A DNA stretch of 64,000 nt from Acidobacteriota bacterium (GTDB lineage Bacteria; Acidobacteriota; Thermoanaerobaculia; Multivoradales; Multivoraceae), in assembly GCA_003388555.1 (NCBI GenBank), contig QQVD01000048.1, positions 212,760 through 276,759 of the forward strand, written 5' to 3'. The notes under the pieces are model-generated. The model made no database searches and was not told where the DNA came from. It saw only the letters and a program-made list of their open reading frames with translations. The translations under genes were made by a program, and so were the position numbers. Shown piece by piece: positions 1-11,694 of the stretch (the stretch's first letter is position 1; each line of letters opens with the position of its first letter).

Positions 1-1
1 C

Positions 2-628
2 CAGGGATCGATCCGCATCGAGCCCGACGTGCAGGTGGAGGCGGTGAACATCCGCTGCGCCAAGGTCTGCTACGTGCAGGGCAGCCTCACCGCGTGGAAG
101 GTGCAGGCGCAGTCGATCGAGCTCGAGGAGTCGGCGCGCGCCCACATCATCCTGCAGGAGACCGACTCGCTGCAGATCGGCCGCGAGGCGCGCCTGGTCG
201 GCAACTTCTCCTCCGAGAAGGAGCTCTTCCTGCTCTTCTCGCGCTTCGCCGAGCAGATGCGCTCGATGCCGTTCGGCTTCTCGCGCCGTTCCGAGATCGA
301 GCAGGCGAGCCGACCGCGCCTGGAGAGCGTCACGGACGAGCGGCAGCCCCGGCAGAAGGCCCTCGGCGGCGGCTCCAACGGCCGTCCCGACCAGCTCCCC
401 GACGAGCTCTTCTTCGCCCAGGTGCTGCTCGAGCGTGAGGCCGAGAAGGCCGGTGGCGGACCGACCTACCGGCGCGTCGTCGAGCAGCTGCTGACCCATC
501 TGCGGGCCGGCGACGTCGAGGCGCTGCGGCGCGATCATGCCGAGCTCTTCTCGCAGGTCAGCCACAGCTCGGACGACTTCTCGCGCGCCCGCCAGCTGGT
601 GAGCGAGCACTTCGCCTCGGTGGCGTGA
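2..628 (+). CDS. Hypothetical protein, 5' end outside window
   Basis: The frame is already open at base 2 and runs to a TGA at 626-628, so the gene starts upstream and only about 208 residues are visible. The first 70 visible residues alternate short hydrophobic strands and polar turns, which resembles a beta-solenoid of the bactofilin/FapA kind. The rest is charged and probably helical, with a Gly-rich linker in the middle. I do not recognise the family and assign no function. A GTG at 29 is in frame, but nothing supports it as the real start. The gene lies 67 bp before the paraoxonase-like gene, on the same strand. Confidence 0.6.
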   Translation, partial: QGSIRIEPDVQVEAVNIRCAKVCYVQGSLTAWKVQAQSIELEESARAHIILQETDSLQIGREARLVGNFSSEKELFLLFSRFAEQMRSMPFGFSRRSEIEQASRPRLESVTDERQPRQKALGGGSNGRPDQLPDELFFAQVLLEREAEKAGGGPTYRRVVEQLLTHLRAGDVEALRRDHAELFSQVSHSSDDFSRARQLVSEHFASVA

Positions 629-695
629 CCGGGCGCCGACCGATCCGGCGCCGGCTTCCGGCTCCGTCGTCGTTCTCTTCGTCGTGGAGGAGCAG

Positions 696-1775
696 ATGAA
701 GCTCGCCGGATTCCTGTTCAAGGTGCTGCTGCTGATGGCGGTGGTCGCCGGCATCGCGATCGTGGCCCTGATGTCGCGCGCCGGGCAGTACCGTGACGTC
801 GTGCCGCTCGCCGCCGGCGAGTGCCGCCGTTACTCCGGCGCCCCGGGCGCCGAGGACCTCGAGGTGCACCGCGAGTCGTCGACCCTGATCATCTCCTCGG
901 ACGACCGGCGTGCCGGCGGCGTGGCAGCGGGCGAGCGGGCCAGCGCCGGTCTCTTCGTGCTCGACCTGGGCCGCGCCGACGCCGAGATCCAGCCCCTGGC
1001 GCACGACTTCGCGGGGCCGCTGCGTCCCCACGGCATCCATCTGGTCGAGGCGGGGGCCGACGGCGTGCTCTTCGTGGTCAACCACGGCGACGGCCACAGC
1101 ATCGAGATCTTCCGCTTCGGCTCCGGGCCGGGCGGCCCTTCGGCGCGTCATCTGCGCACGGTGCGAGATCGGCTGCTGATCAGCCCCAACGACGTGGCGG
1201 GCCTCGACGAGCGCCGCTTCTACGTCACCAACGACCACGGCCCTGGCGGCCCGACGCGCCAGCAGCTCGACGACCTGCTCGGTCGGCATCGCGGCTCGGT
1301 GGCCTACTGGGACGGGGGGGCGATGCGCCTGGTCGCCGAGGAGCTCGGCTTCCCCAACGGCGTGGCGCTGAACCCCGAGAACCAGTACCTCTACGTCGCC
1401 GAGACCCTCGGCGGTCGGATCAATGTCTACTCGCGGGTGGAAGAGGGGGAGCGTGAGGGCGATCTCGACGTGGTCAAGCAGCTCGAGATCGACAGTGGCG
1501 TCGACAACCTCGAGGTCGACCTCTACGGAGGCCTCTGGGTGGCGGCCCATCCGCACCTGTGGAGCTTCCTGCGCCATGCGCGCGATGCGTCGGTCGATTC
1601 GCCGTCGCAGATCTTCTGGGTCGACCCGGCGGAGGACATGGAGCCGTGGCTGCGCCCGGTCTGGGTGGACGACGGGGCGCAGCTCTCCGGGGCGTCGGTG
1701 GCGGTGCCGTTCGGTGCGCGCTTTGCGATAGGTTCCGTCTTCGAATCCGACATCCTGATCTGTGACCGCTCGTGA
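696..1775 (+). CDS. Paraoxonase/arylesterase-family (SMP-30-like) calcium-dependent hydrolase
   Basis: This 359-residue protein has an N-terminal membrane anchor (residues 7-27) and then a six-bladed propeller of the serum paraoxonase family. Ligands known from PON1 can be matched: E53-D54 (AEDLE), N165-D166 (SPNDV), N221 (FPNG) and D270-N271 (VDNLE), with catalytic-dyad candidates H112 and H130. Such enzymes hydrolyse lactones and aryl esters, and the anchor suggests periplasmic action; the substrate is unknown. The ATG at 696 is preferred over the GTG at 684 because GGAGG at 686-690 sits five bases before it. No operon partner is evident. Confidence 0.85.
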   Translation: MKLAGFLFKVLLLMAVVAGIAIVALMSRAGQYRDVVPLAAGECRRYSGAPGAEDLEVHRESSTLIISSDDRRAGGVAAGERASAGLFVLDLGRADAEIQPLAHDFAGPLRPHGIHLVEAGADGVLFVVNHGDGHSIEIFRFGSGPGGPSARHLRTVRDRLLISPNDVAGLDERRFYVTNDHGPGGPTRQQLDDLLGRHRGSVAYWDGGAMRLVAEELGFPNGVALNPENQYLYVAETLGGRINVYSRVEEGEREGDLDVVKQLEIDSGVDNLEVDLYGGLWVAAHPHLWSFLRHARDASVDSPSQIFWVDPAEDMEPWLRPVWVDDGAQLSGASVAVPFGARFAIGSVFESDILICDRS

Positions 1776-1940
1776 CGACGGCGCGCTCTTCCTTCAGCTC
1801 TGCCCTCAGTCCTCCCGGTAGGCCCGCGGCCCTCGCGAGGCCGTACACAGCCCCGAACGCGGCTCCCGTCCCGCTGCGCCCCATTGGCGATGGCGGCCGG
1901 CGCTGCGGCTGCAGACCCCGCAACGACCCACGAGGTGGCC

Positions 1941-3236
1941 ATGACTTCGATCCGACCGTTCTCCCTTCGCCGCGGACGTCTCGAGGGGTCTCGCTCCATG
2001 CGCTGGCGCGGCGCCGGCCTCGTGCTGGTGCTCGCTGCCGGGTGCGCACCCTCGGAGGAGGCCGCTGGGCCGATCCAGCCGGGGCCCGACGCCCAGCGCC
2101 AGGCGCTCGAGGCCTTCGTCGGCGCCGAGGCCGGTGACGTCATCGAGTTCGCCGCCGGACGCTTCAGTTTCGATACCACCCTGTCGCTCGACGTGCCCGG
2201 GGTCACCGTGCGCGGCGCTGGCATGGAGCAGACCATCCTCGACTTCTCCAACCAGGCGGCGGGCAGCGGCGGCGAAGGGATCCTGGTCACCGCCGACGAC
2301 TTCACGGTCGAGGATCTGGCGGTGTTCAACTCGCGCTCCGACGGGATCAAGGTCGAAGGCACCAGCAACGCCAGCTTCCGCCGCGTCTTCGTCAACTGGG
2401 AGGGAGAGCCGTCGACCGAGAACGGCGCCTACGGCCTCTACCCGGTGCAGGTCGACGGGGTGCTGATCGAGGACAGCAAGGTGCGCGGCTCCTCCGATGC
2501 CGGCATCTACGTCGGTCAGTCGAGCCGCATCGTGGTGCGACGCAACGAGACCTGGGAGAACGTCGCCGGCATCGAGATCGAGAACTCGACCGCGGCCGAC
2601 GTCTACGAGAACCACGCCCACCACAACACAGGCGGCCTGCTGGTCTTCTCCCTGCCCGAGCTGCCGGTGAAGAACGGGCGCGACATCCGGGTGTGGAACA
2701 ACCGCGTGGTCGAGAACAACCACCCCAACTTTGGCAAGCCCGGCGCCATCGTCTCCGAGATCCCGGCCGGCTCGGGGCTGATCCTGATGGCGAGCGACAA
2801 CGTCGACGTCTACGGCAACGAGTTCCGCGACAACCAGACCGCAAACGTCAGCATCGTCAGCTACCTGGCGACCGGGCGGCCGTACGAGGACCCGGCCTAC
2901 GATCCCTTCTCGGAAGGCATCTCCATCCACCACAACACCTTCGCCGGCGGCGGCGCCCAGCCCGAAGGGAGTCTGGCGGAGCTGGCGGTGCCGCTGATCG
3001 GCGCGCCGCTGCCCGACATCGTCTTCGATGGCATCGTCAACCCGGAGCGGCTGCAGGACGGCCAGCTGCCGGCGGAGGCGCGCATCTACGTCGAGAACAA
3101 CGGCGACGCCGACTTCGTCAATCTCGACCTCGGCGTCGCCATGGCGGGCGGGCAGCCCAACATCGACCGCGACCTCTCGCGCTACGCCGGTTCGCTGCCG
3201 CAGCCACCGGGCGAGGTGGCGCTCGGCGGCCCCTGA
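1941..3236 (+). CDS. Parallel beta-helix repeat lipoprotein (TIGR03805-type)
   Basis: The protein (431 residues from this start) begins with a lipoprotein signal ending LAAGC, with the acylated Cys at residue 35. A right-handed beta-helix follows, built of repeated N-rich, V/I-rich turns such as DGIKVEG, AGIYVGQ, AGIEIEN and DNVDVYGNEF. From memory, the family known as TIGR03805 is such a beta-helix protein, usually encoded beside a TIGR03806 diheme cytochrome, exactly as here. Function is unknown; beta-helix proteins often bind or cleave polysaccharides. The start at 1941 follows GAGGTGG at 1932-1938. An ATG at 1998 would give a more compact signal peptide and is a real alternative. Confidence 0.8.
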   Translation: MTSIRPFSLRRGRLEGSRSMRWRGAGLVLVLAAGCAPSEEAAGPIQPGPDAQRQALEAFVGAEAGDVIEFAAGRFSFDTTLSLDVPGVTVRGAGMEQTILDFSNQAAGSGGEGILVTADDFTVEDLAVFNSRSDGIKVEGTSNASFRRVFVNWEGEPSTENGAYGLYPVQVDGVLIEDSKVRGSSDAGIYVGQSSRIVVRRNETWENVAGIEIENSTAADVYENHAHHNTGGLLVFSLPELPVKNGRDIRVWNNRVVENNHPNFGKPGAIVSEIPAGSGLILMASDNVDVYGNEFRDNQTANVSIVSYLATGRPYEDPAYDPFSEGISIHHNTFAGGGAQPEGSLAELAVPLIGAPLPDIVFDGIVNPERLQDGQLPAEARIYVENNGDADFVNLDLGVAMAGGQPNIDRDLSRYAGSLPQPPGEVALGGP

Positions 3237-3238
3237 GG

Positions 3239-4363
3239 ATGGGCGGCAGGGGGCGGCGCCGCCTGGCGCGCGGGCTCGTCCTGCTGGGCATGCCGACCGC
3301 GCTGCTCGGTGCGCTCGTCGGCTGTCGCGGCGGCGACCCGGCGACCCGCGTCGAACCGCCGTTGAGACTCTCGGAGTACCGGCTGTTCGTTGGCGATCCG
3401 GCGGCGCAGCGCCCGGCCGAGGACGTGCTGCTCTACGAGCTCAACTCGCCGCTCTTCTCCGATCACGCCGACAAGCACCGCTTCGTGCGCCTGCCGCCGG
3501 GCGGCGAGATCGGCTACCGCACCGACGACACTCTCGAGATGCCCGTCGGCACGGTGATCGCCAAGACCTTCTCCTACCGGCGGCAGGACGGCGGCCGCCA
3601 CCTGCTCGAGACCCGCATCCTGCGCCGCCTGGAGAGCGGCTGGGAGGCGCTGCCGTACGTCTGGGACGAGGCCCAGCGGGAGGCGCGGCTCGAGATCATC
3701 GGCGGCGTGCGCCCGGCGCGGGTGCCGCTGCCGGGCGGCGAGTGGATCGAGCACGCCTACCGGATCCCCAACCGCAACCAGTGCAAGGGCTGCCACCGTC
3801 GACGCGGCGACGAGCTGCTGCCGATCGGCCCGACCGCGGCGCAGCTCAACCGCGAGGTGGAGTTCGCCGACGGAGCCGAGAACGTGCTCGACCGTTGGCG
3901 TCGGCTCGGGGTGCTGGCCGGAGCACCGCCGGCCGCCGAGGCGCCTCGGGCGGCGGTGTGGAACGACCCGGCCAGCGGCACCCTCGACGAGCGCGCCCGC
4001 ATCTGGCTCGACGTCAACTGCGCCCACTGCCACAACCCCGAGGGGCCGGCACGCACCTCGAGCCTCGACCTGCGCGCCGGTCACCGCGACCGGCCGGCGC
4101 TCGGCGTCATGAAGACGCCGGTGGCGGCAGGTCGTGGCTCCGGCGACCGGCTGTACAGCATCGTGCCCGGGGCGCCGGACGAGTCGATCCTGGTCTACCG
4201 CCTCGAGTCGCTCGACCCGGGGGCGATGATGCCCGAGCTGGGGCGCTCCCTGGTCGACCACGAGGCGGTGAGGCTGATCCGCGACTGGATCGTCGCGATG
4301 GCTGCGAGCGATGTTCCTGGATCCGAGGTGCCGGCCGCCGCGTCGCGCTCGGCGGGTCCCTGA
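3239..4363 (+). CDS. SO2930-family diheme c-type cytochrome lipoprotein (TIGR03806-type)
   Basis: The 374-residue product has a hydrophobic N-terminus with a lipobox (LVGC) and two heme c motifs, CKGCH in the middle and CAHCH in the C-terminal part. The sequence LNSPLFSDHADKHRFV and the spacing of the two hemes fit the SO2930/HNE_0200 family. The ATG lies two bases after the TGA of the beta-helix gene, so the two are translationally coupled and should work together at the cell envelope. It probably passes electrons, but the redox partner and reaction are unknown. Open reading frame exists upstream of 3239 in the same frame, but it overlaps the beta-helix gene and is not coding. Confidence 0.85.
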   Translation: MGGRGRRRLARGLVLLGMPTALLGALVGCRGGDPATRVEPPLRLSEYRLFVGDPAAQRPAEDVLLYELNSPLFSDHADKHRFVRLPPGGEIGYRTDDTLEMPVGTVIAKTFSYRRQDGGRHLLETRILRRLESGWEALPYVWDEAQREARLEIIGGVRPARVPLPGGEWIEHAYRIPNRNQCKGCHRRRGDELLPIGPTAAQLNREVEFADGAENVLDRWRRLGVLAGAPPAAEAPRAAVWNDPASGTLDERARIWLDVNCAHCHNPEGPARTSSLDLRAGHRDRPALGVMKTPVAAGRGSGDRLYSIVPGAPDESILVYRLESLDPGAMMPELGRSLVDHEAVRLIRDWIVAMAASDVPGSEVPAAASRSAGP

Positions 4364-4420
4364 CGGTGACGGCAGGCGCAGTGGTGAGGTCGAGGGGCTG
4401 AGGTCCAGGGGGATCCGAGG

Positions 4421-5062
4421 ATGGGGATTCGAGCGGTGATCTTCGATCTCGGCGGCGTCGTGCTCGGCTCGCCGCTGCACGCCATCGCGCGGCTCGAGGA
4501 GGAGCACGGCCTGGAGCGCGACGTGGTGAACCGGCACGTCGTGGCGAGCGCGCCCGACGGAGCCTGGCACCGCATGGAGCGCGGCGAGGTCGCCGTCGGC
4601 GACGCCTTCTTCGCCGAGTTCGACCGCGAGCTCGCCGGCGCCGGTGCGCCGATCTCGAGCGCGGTGCTGTTCGAGCGCATCGCCGCCGAGGCGCAGCCGC
4701 GGCCGATCATGCTGCGGGCGATCGACCGCCTGCGCGAGGCGGGCTTCAAGGTGGCGGCGCTGACCAACAACTGGAGCGACGAGCGTCCTGGCAGCGACAG
4801 CTCGTTCAAGCGCGGCGACCTGCACGCGCGCTTCGAGCTGGTGGTCGAATCGAGCGTCGTCGGGCTGCGCAAGCCGGACCCGCGCATCTACCGGCTGACC
4901 TGCGAGCGCCTGGGCGTCGAACCTGCCGAGGCGGCGTTCCTCGACGACATCGGCTCGAACCTCAAGAGTGCGCGGGCTCTCGGCCTGACGACGATCAAGG
5001 TGGTGACTCCCGAGCAGGCGCTCGAGGAGCTCGAGGACGTCGTCGGCCTGGCGCTGCGCTGA
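4421..5062 (+). CDS. HAD-superfamily hydrolase, ACAD10/epoxide-hydrolase N-terminal-like
   Basis: A 213-residue HAD hydrolase. Motif I is FDLGG with D9 as nucleophile, motif II is LTNNW, motif III is the K of LRKPDPRIY, and motif IV is FLDDIGSN. The second Asp of motif I is Gly, as in the ACAD10/11-type branch, so this is a family trait rather than decay. The substrate cannot be read from the sequence; a small phosphorylated metabolite is typical. The ATG follows GGGGGA at a usable distance. The gene is convergent with the rhodanese gene downstream. Confidence 0.85.
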   Translation: MGIRAVIFDLGGVVLGSPLHAIARLEEEHGLERDVVNRHVVASAPDGAWHRMERGEVAVGDAFFAEFDRELAGAGAPISSAVLFERIAAEAQPRPIMLRAIDRLREAGFKVAALTNNWSDERPGSDSSFKRGDLHARFELVVESSVVGLRKPDPRIYRLTCERLGVEPAEAAFLDDIGSNLKSARALGLTTIKVVTPEQALEELEDVVGLALR

Positions 5063-5097
5063 AGCGGCAGGCGTCGGCGGGCCGCGTCGCAGCCCTG

Positions 5098-6018
5098 CTA
5101 CAGGGCGCTCGCCTCGCCGGTGGCGACCGGCAGGTCGCGCCGGCACCACTCGCTCCACGAGCCGACGTAGAGCCGCGGCGCCGGCAGGCCGGCGATCTCC
5201 ATCGCCAGGGCGAGGTGGCAGGCGGTGACGCCGGAGCCGCAGCTCACCGCGACGCCACCTGTTGCCTCGCCTGGGCCACCCAGCGCGGCGGTGAGCCACT
5301 GGCGCAGCTCGTCGGGGGAGCGGAAGGTGCCGTCGCTGCGCAGGGCTTCGGCGAACGGCGCGTTGCGCGAGCCGGGGATGTGACCGGTGACCGGATCGAA
5401 GGGGTCGCCCTCGCCGCGGAAGCGCTGCGCCGAGCGGGCGTCGAGCAGTCTCAGCCTCGGCGGCGCTTCGCCGCGCGAGTCGAGATGCTGCAGTTCGCGC
5501 CAGCCGATGAGCGTGTCGCTCCAGTCGTCCACGGGGTACGGAGGGCTCGATCGTGGCGGCGGGGAAGCGGTCGGGCGGGTCGGGATGCCGGCGGCGAGCG
5601 CGGCGGGCAGGCCGCCGTCGAGCACCCATGCCCTGCGGTGCCCGGCGGCGCGCAGCATCCACCAGCAGCGCGCCGCCGCCATCGCGCCGCCGGCGTCGTC
5701 GTAGACCACCACGTCGGTCGTGGGCGTGATGCCCCAGTCGCCGAGCTGGCGCGCCCAGGCCTGCCGCGACGGCAGCGGGTGACGGCCGCCGTCCGCGGGG
5801 TCTGCGGTCTCGGCGCTGAGGTGGCGGTCGAGGTCGGCCTCGCGGGCGCCGCGGAGGTAGTCGCCGCGCTCGCGTGCGGTGGCGGCGGGACGGGCGTCGA
5901 GAAGCACCAGGCCGGTCGCGGCGCCGGAGAGGTCGTCGCCCGGCAGCGCCAGCAGTCGCGACGCGAGGGCCGCCGCGTCGATCAGCGGCGTCGAGTGGTG
6001 AGGATCGGCTCCGCCCAT
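5098..6018 (-). CDS. sseA: Two-domain rhodanese, thiosulfate/3-mercaptopyruvate sulfurtransferase
   Basis: The 306-residue protein has two rhodanese domains. The N-terminal one has LLDARP and VVYDDAGG but no catalytic Cys. The C-terminal one has LLDARS, GHIPGSRNAPF and the active-site loop CGSGVTA, with C260 as the sulfur-carrying residue. CG[ST]G[VT]T loops are typical of 3-mercaptopyruvate sulfurtransferases, while CRKGVT loops are typical of thiosulfate enzymes, so mercaptopyruvate is the likelier donor. The ATG at 6016-6018 is preferred to longer in-frame starts because GGAG precedes it and homology begins just after. It is transcribed away from the respiratory operon. Confidence 0.87.
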   Translation of the reverse strand: MGGADPHHSTPLIDAAALASRLLALPGDDLSGAATGLVLLDARPAATARERGDYLRGAREADLDRHLSAETADPADGGRHPLPSRQAWARQLGDWGITPTTDVVVYDDAGGAMAAARCWWMLRAAGHRRAWVLDGGLPAALAAGIPTRPTASPPPRSSPPYPVDDWSDTLIGWRELQHLDSRGEAPPRLRLLDARSAQRFRGEGDPFDPVTGHIPGSRNAPFAEALRSDGTFRSPDELRQWLTAALGGPGEATGGVAVSCGSGVTACHLALAMEIAGLPAPRLYVGSWSEWCRRDLPVATGEASAL

Positions 6019-6400
6019 GGCGAGGTCTCCAGGTGGGCTCCGGTAGCGGCCCGCGACATCGACGCCGGCGCACCCGCAGGCCGACTCGGGAGGCGGAACT
6101 CCTGCCGTGTGAGGGCCTTCGCGGCGCCCGATCGTCACCGGCCGGGCGACGTCTCCGAGGGCCGTCCGAGCGGCCTCGGTCGAGCTTGTGAATCCTTTCA
6201 CAAGCGGATACGCTGCGCCCTGCAGTGAGCGATGACCGTTTCGTGACACAGTCCGACCCACGGTCCGCCAGAGCCCGCGACAGAGTCTCGCGAGAGCGTA
6301 CTGCCCGCCCGAGCCGCCGCCGGTGAACGCCATCGGCTCGCGCCGGGTCCGTGCGAGACCGCCTCAGTCCGTATCGATTCGCAGCCACCGAGGTCCACAG
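6019..6400. other. Divergent intergenic region between rhodanese gene and actA
   Basis: These 382 bases separate two divergent genes and should hold the promoter of the large respiratory operon. They contain the 9-bp inverted repeat described separately (6185-6206). Overlapping it is a promoter-like pair, TTGTGA at 6188-6193 and TACGCT at 6210-6215, 16 bases apart. No convincing gene is present, although several frames are open by composition. Confidence 0.5.
6185..6206. promoter_or_regulatory. CRP/FNR-family operator candidate
   Basis: A perfect 9-bp inverted repeat (GCTTGTGAA and TTCACAAGC around TCCT) contains TGTGA-N6-TCACA, the core recognised by E. coli CRP. It lies about 200 bp before actA and 170 bp before the rhodanese start. 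A promoter-like hexamer pair overlaps it, so bound regulator might repress or reposition polymerase. Assignment to a CRP-family protein is inference; the regulator is not in the window. Confidence 0.5.
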
Positions 6401-7060
<660 letters not shown>

Positions 7061-7072
7061 GGGGACGAATTG

Positions 7073-10000
7073 ATGGTTGCCAAGGATCTAGACGGCCGCG
7101 AGGCCGCCGAGCGCACTCCCGAACCGCGCCAGGAGCGGCCCACCAGGGCGGCCGGCGTGACGCTGACGGTGCTCGATGACGACCGGGTCGCGAGCGCCGC
7201 CACCACCGTCGACGGCGATCAGCACCGCGAGCCCGAGGGGCAGCGGATGTGGCGATCGCTCGAGGAGTACGCCGACGCCGAGGCCTTCCGCGAGCGCATC
7301 GAGAGCGAGTTCCCCCGCTACGCGCCTTCGGAGTGGGACGACGGTCCTTCGCGCCGTGCCTTCCTCAAGCTCGCCGGTGCCTCGATGGGCCTGGCCGGCA
7401 TGGCCGCCTGCACCCGGCAGCCCAACGAGCGCATCGTCCCCTACGTCGACCAGCCCGAGTACCTGGTGCCCGGCAAGGCCCAGCACTACGCGACGGCGAT
7501 GCCGATGGACGGCTACCTGACGCCGCTGCTCGCCGAGAGCCACATGGGGCGGCCGACCAAGGTCGCCGGCAACCCCGAGCACCCGCTCACCCAGGGCACC
7601 AACGACCTCTTCGCCCAGGCCTCGGTGCTCGATCTCTACGACCCGGATCGCTCGGCGAATGTCTCGCGCGGTGGGCGGATCACCCCCTGGGAGACCCTCG
7701 TCGCCGAGATCCAGCCCACCCTGCGCGCGCTCGAGGCGCTGTCGGGGGAGGGGCTACGGATCGTCACCGCGCCGACCAGCTCGCCGACGATGGTGGCGCT
7801 GATCGACGCCGTCCGGCAGCGTTTCCCGCAGGCGCGCTGGACGCACTACGAGCCGGTGGCGCGCGATGCCGCCCTCGCTGCGTCGAGAGCGGCTTTCGGC
7901 GTCGACGTCGAGACCCACTACGACCTCTCGCAGGCCGATGTCGTGGTGTCGCTCGAGGCCGACTTCCTGAACTCCGGACCCCACCGCCTGCGCATGGCGC
8001 GCGACTTCGCGCAGCAGCGTCGCCTGCTCGGCGACAAGCGCACGATGAGCCGCTACTACGCGGTCGAGAGCGTGCCGACCGGCTCCAGCTCGCTGGCCGA
8101 CCACCGCCTGATCGTGCGCCCGGCCGAGCTCGCCGCCTTCGCCGGCGCCCTGGCGGCGCGGGTGGGCGCCACTGGCGCCGTTGCCGCCGACCTCGCCAGC
8201 GCCCCAGGCGCCGAGGAGTGGCTCGCGGCGGTCTCCGAGGACCTCATGGCCCACCGCGGACGCTGCGCCGTCATCGCAGGCGACGCCGCCCCGGCCCCGG
8301 TGCACGTGCTCGCCCACGCGATCAACGCGGCGCTGGGCAACGTCGGCGCCACCGTGCGCTACACCGATCCGGTGATCGCCGAGCCCGAGCTCGGTGGCGC
8401 CGTGATCGCCGACCTGGCGCGGGAGATCTCCGAGGGTCAGGTCGAGGCGCTCTTCCTGCTCGGCGTGAATCCCGTCTACGACGCTCCCGGCGACGTCGAC
8501 TTCGCCGCCGCGCTCGCCGACGTCCCGCTGTCGCTGCACCTCGGCCCCAAGGTCGACGAGACCGCGGCGGCGTGCACCTGGCACGTGCCGCAGTCCCACT
8601 ACCTCGAGGCGTGGGGCGACGGCCGCGCCGCCGACGGCACCCTGTCGATCGTGCAGCCGCTGATCGAGCCGATGTACGCCAGCAAGTCGGAGCTCGAGGT
8701 GCTCGCCATGCTCGCCGGCCAGGCCGAGCTCGACTCCTACGAGCTGGTGCGCCAGACCTGGCGCAATGCCGGTCTCGAGGCCCAGTGGCAGAAGGTGCTG
8801 CACGACGGCTTCGTGATCGACTCGGCGTTGCCGGAGAAGACGGTGGCGCTGGCGCCCGACGCCGCGGGCGTCGCGGCGCGCAGCGCCGCCGAGGCCCTGG
8901 CGGCCCAGGCCGCCGCGGCGGAAGGCGAGGTCGACCTGCTGCTACGTCTCGATCCGTCGCTACACGACGGCCGTTTCGCCAACAACGGCTGGCTGCAGGA
9001 GATCCCCAAACCGCTGACCAAGGTGGCTTGGGACCAGACGGTGCAGATCTCCCGGGCGACCGCCGAACGGCTCGGCGTCAGCTTCGGTGACGTGGTCAGG
9101 GTCAGCGCCGAGGGCCGCTCGCTGGTCGGGCCGGCCTGGGTGCAGCCGGGGCAGGCTCCGGAGACCGTGGTGGTGCACTACGGCTACGGCCACACCGCCA
9201 TCGGCCGCACGGGTGACGGCAACGGTGAGAACGCGCATCGGCTGCGCGGCAGTGCCGGCACTCCGGCGCGCGCCACGATCGAGAAGACCGGTCGCAGCCA
9301 GAAGATCGCCAGCACCCAGGAGCACTACCAGCTCGAGCTGCAGTCCGAGCAGGCCGAGCGGCGTCACCTGGTGAAGCACGGCACGCTCGCCCACTTCAAG
9401 GAGGACGAGCACTTCGTCGAGCACCTCGGCCACCACATCCCCACCGCGCCGATGTTCGATCGTTGGGAGTATCCCGGCAACTCGTGGGGGATGGCGATCG
9501 ATCTCGGCCTGTGCACCGGGTGCAACGCGTGCATCGTGGCCTGCCAGGCGGAGAACAACATCCCGGTGGTCGGTCGCGAGCAGGTGATCGCCGGTCGCGA
9601 GATGCACTGGCTGCGCATCGACCGCTACTTCCAGGGCGACCTCGACGCGCCCAAGGTGCACCACCAGCCGGTCGCCTGCCAGCAGTGCGAGCAGGCGCCG
9701 TGCGAGGTGGTCTGCCCGGTCGGGGCCACGGTGCACAACCACGAAGGCCTCAACGACATGGTCTACAACCGCTGCATCGGCACGCGGTACTGCTCCAACA
9801 ACTGCCCCTACAAGGTGCGGCGCTTCAACTTCTTCAAGTACCAGGACACCAAGACGCCGGTGCTCAAGCTGCAGCGCAACCCCGACGTGTCGGTGCGCGC
9901 CCGCGGCGTGATGGAGAAGTGCACCTACTGCGTGCAGCGCATCAACAGGGTGCGGCAGAAGTCCAAGGTCGAGCGTCGACCGATCCGCGACGGCGAGATC

Positions 10001-10294
10001 AAGACGGCATGCCAGGAGGTCTGCCCGACCCAGGCGATCGTCTTCGGCGACATCAACGACGAGACCACGCAGGTGTCGCAGTGGAAGAAGAGCCCGCTGA
10101 ACTACCAGCTGCTCGAGGAGCTGGCGACCCTGCCGCGCACCACCTACCTGGCCAAGATCGACAACCCGAACCCGGCCCTCGACGACGGGCACGGCGGCGG
10201 TCACGGTGGCGGGCACTCCGCCGGCGGCGACCACGGTGAAGGTCACTCCGCGACCGCGGGTGACGACCACTCACAGCCGACCGCCCAGCACTAG
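7073..10294 (+). CDS. actB: Alternative complex III subunit ActB, molybdopterin-oxidoreductase-like plus ferredoxin-like fusion
   Basis: The 1073-residue protein joins a molybdopterin-oxidoreductase fold (about 120-760, thought to lack cofactor in this complex) to an FdhB-like iron-sulfur domain (about 800-1010). The latter has the clusters [35 protein letters not shown] and CTYC...CQEVC. An internal twin-arginine signal, SRRAFLK at 93-99, follows the MWRSLEEYA segment of the extended Tat domain (TIGR04519-like). The C-terminus is a Gly/His-rich tail that might bind metal. The ATG at 7073 has GGGGA upstream. An ATG at 7247 with GAGGGG upstream would remove 58 poorly conserved residues and is a serious alternative start. 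Confidence 0.95.
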   Translation: MVAKDLDGREAAERTPEPRQERPTRAAGVTLTVLDDDRVASAATTVDGDQHREPEGQRMWRSLEEYADAEAFRERIESEFPRYAPSEWDDGPSRRAFLKLAGASMGLAGMAACTRQPNERIVPYVDQPEYLVPGKAQHYATAMPMDGYLTPLLAESHMGRPTKVAGNPEHPLTQGTNDLFAQASVLDLYDPDRSANVSRGGRITPWETLVAEIQPTLRALEALSGEGLRIVTAPTSSPTMVALIDAVRQRFPQARWTHYEPVARDAALAASRAAFGVDVETHYDLSQADVVVSLEADFLNSGPHRLRMARDFAQQRRLLGDKRTMSRYYAVESVPTGSSSLADHRLIVRPAELAAFAGALAARVGATGAVAADLASAPGAEEWLAAVSEDLMAHRGRCAVIAGDAAPAPVHVLAHAINAALGNVGATVRYTDPVIAEPELGGAVIADLAREISEGQVEALFLLGVNPVYDAPGDVDFAAALADVPLSLHLGPKVDETAAACTWHVPQSHYLEAWGDGRAADGTLSIVQPLIEPMYASKSELEVLAMLAGQAELDSYELVRQTWRNAGLEAQWQKVLHDGFVIDSALPEKTVALAPDAAGVAARSAAEALAAQAAAAEGEVDLLLRLDPSLHDGRFANNGWLQEIPKPLTKVAWDQTVQISRATAERLGVSFGDVVRVSAEGRSLVGPAWVQPGQAPETVVVHYGYGHTAIGRTGDGNGENAHRLRGSAGTPARATIEKTGRSQKIASTQEHYQLELQSEQAERRHLVKHGTLAHFKEDEHFVEHLGHHIPTAPMFDRWEYPGNSWGMAIDLGLCTGCNACIVACQAENNIPVVGREQVIAGREMHWLRIDRYFQGDLDAPKVHHQPVACQQCEQAPCEVVCPVGATVHNHEGLNDMVYNRCIGTRYCSNNCPYKVRRFNFFKYQDTKTPVLKLQRNPDVSVRARGVMEKCTYCVQRINRVRQKSKVERRPIRDGEIKTACQEVCPTQAIVFGDINDETTQVSQWKKSPLNYQLLEELATLPRTTYLAKIDNPNPALDDGHGGGHGGGHSAGGDHGEGHSATAGDDHSQPTAQH

Positions 10295-10305
10295 GAGCGC
10301 ACGTC

Positions 10306-11693
<1,388 letters not shown>

Positions 11694-11694
<1 letters not shown>

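Noticed and set aside
4445..4460. HAD protein inactive because the second Asp of motif I is Gly.
   Set aside because: ACAD10-type HAD proteins normally carry FDxGG, so this is a subfamily trait.
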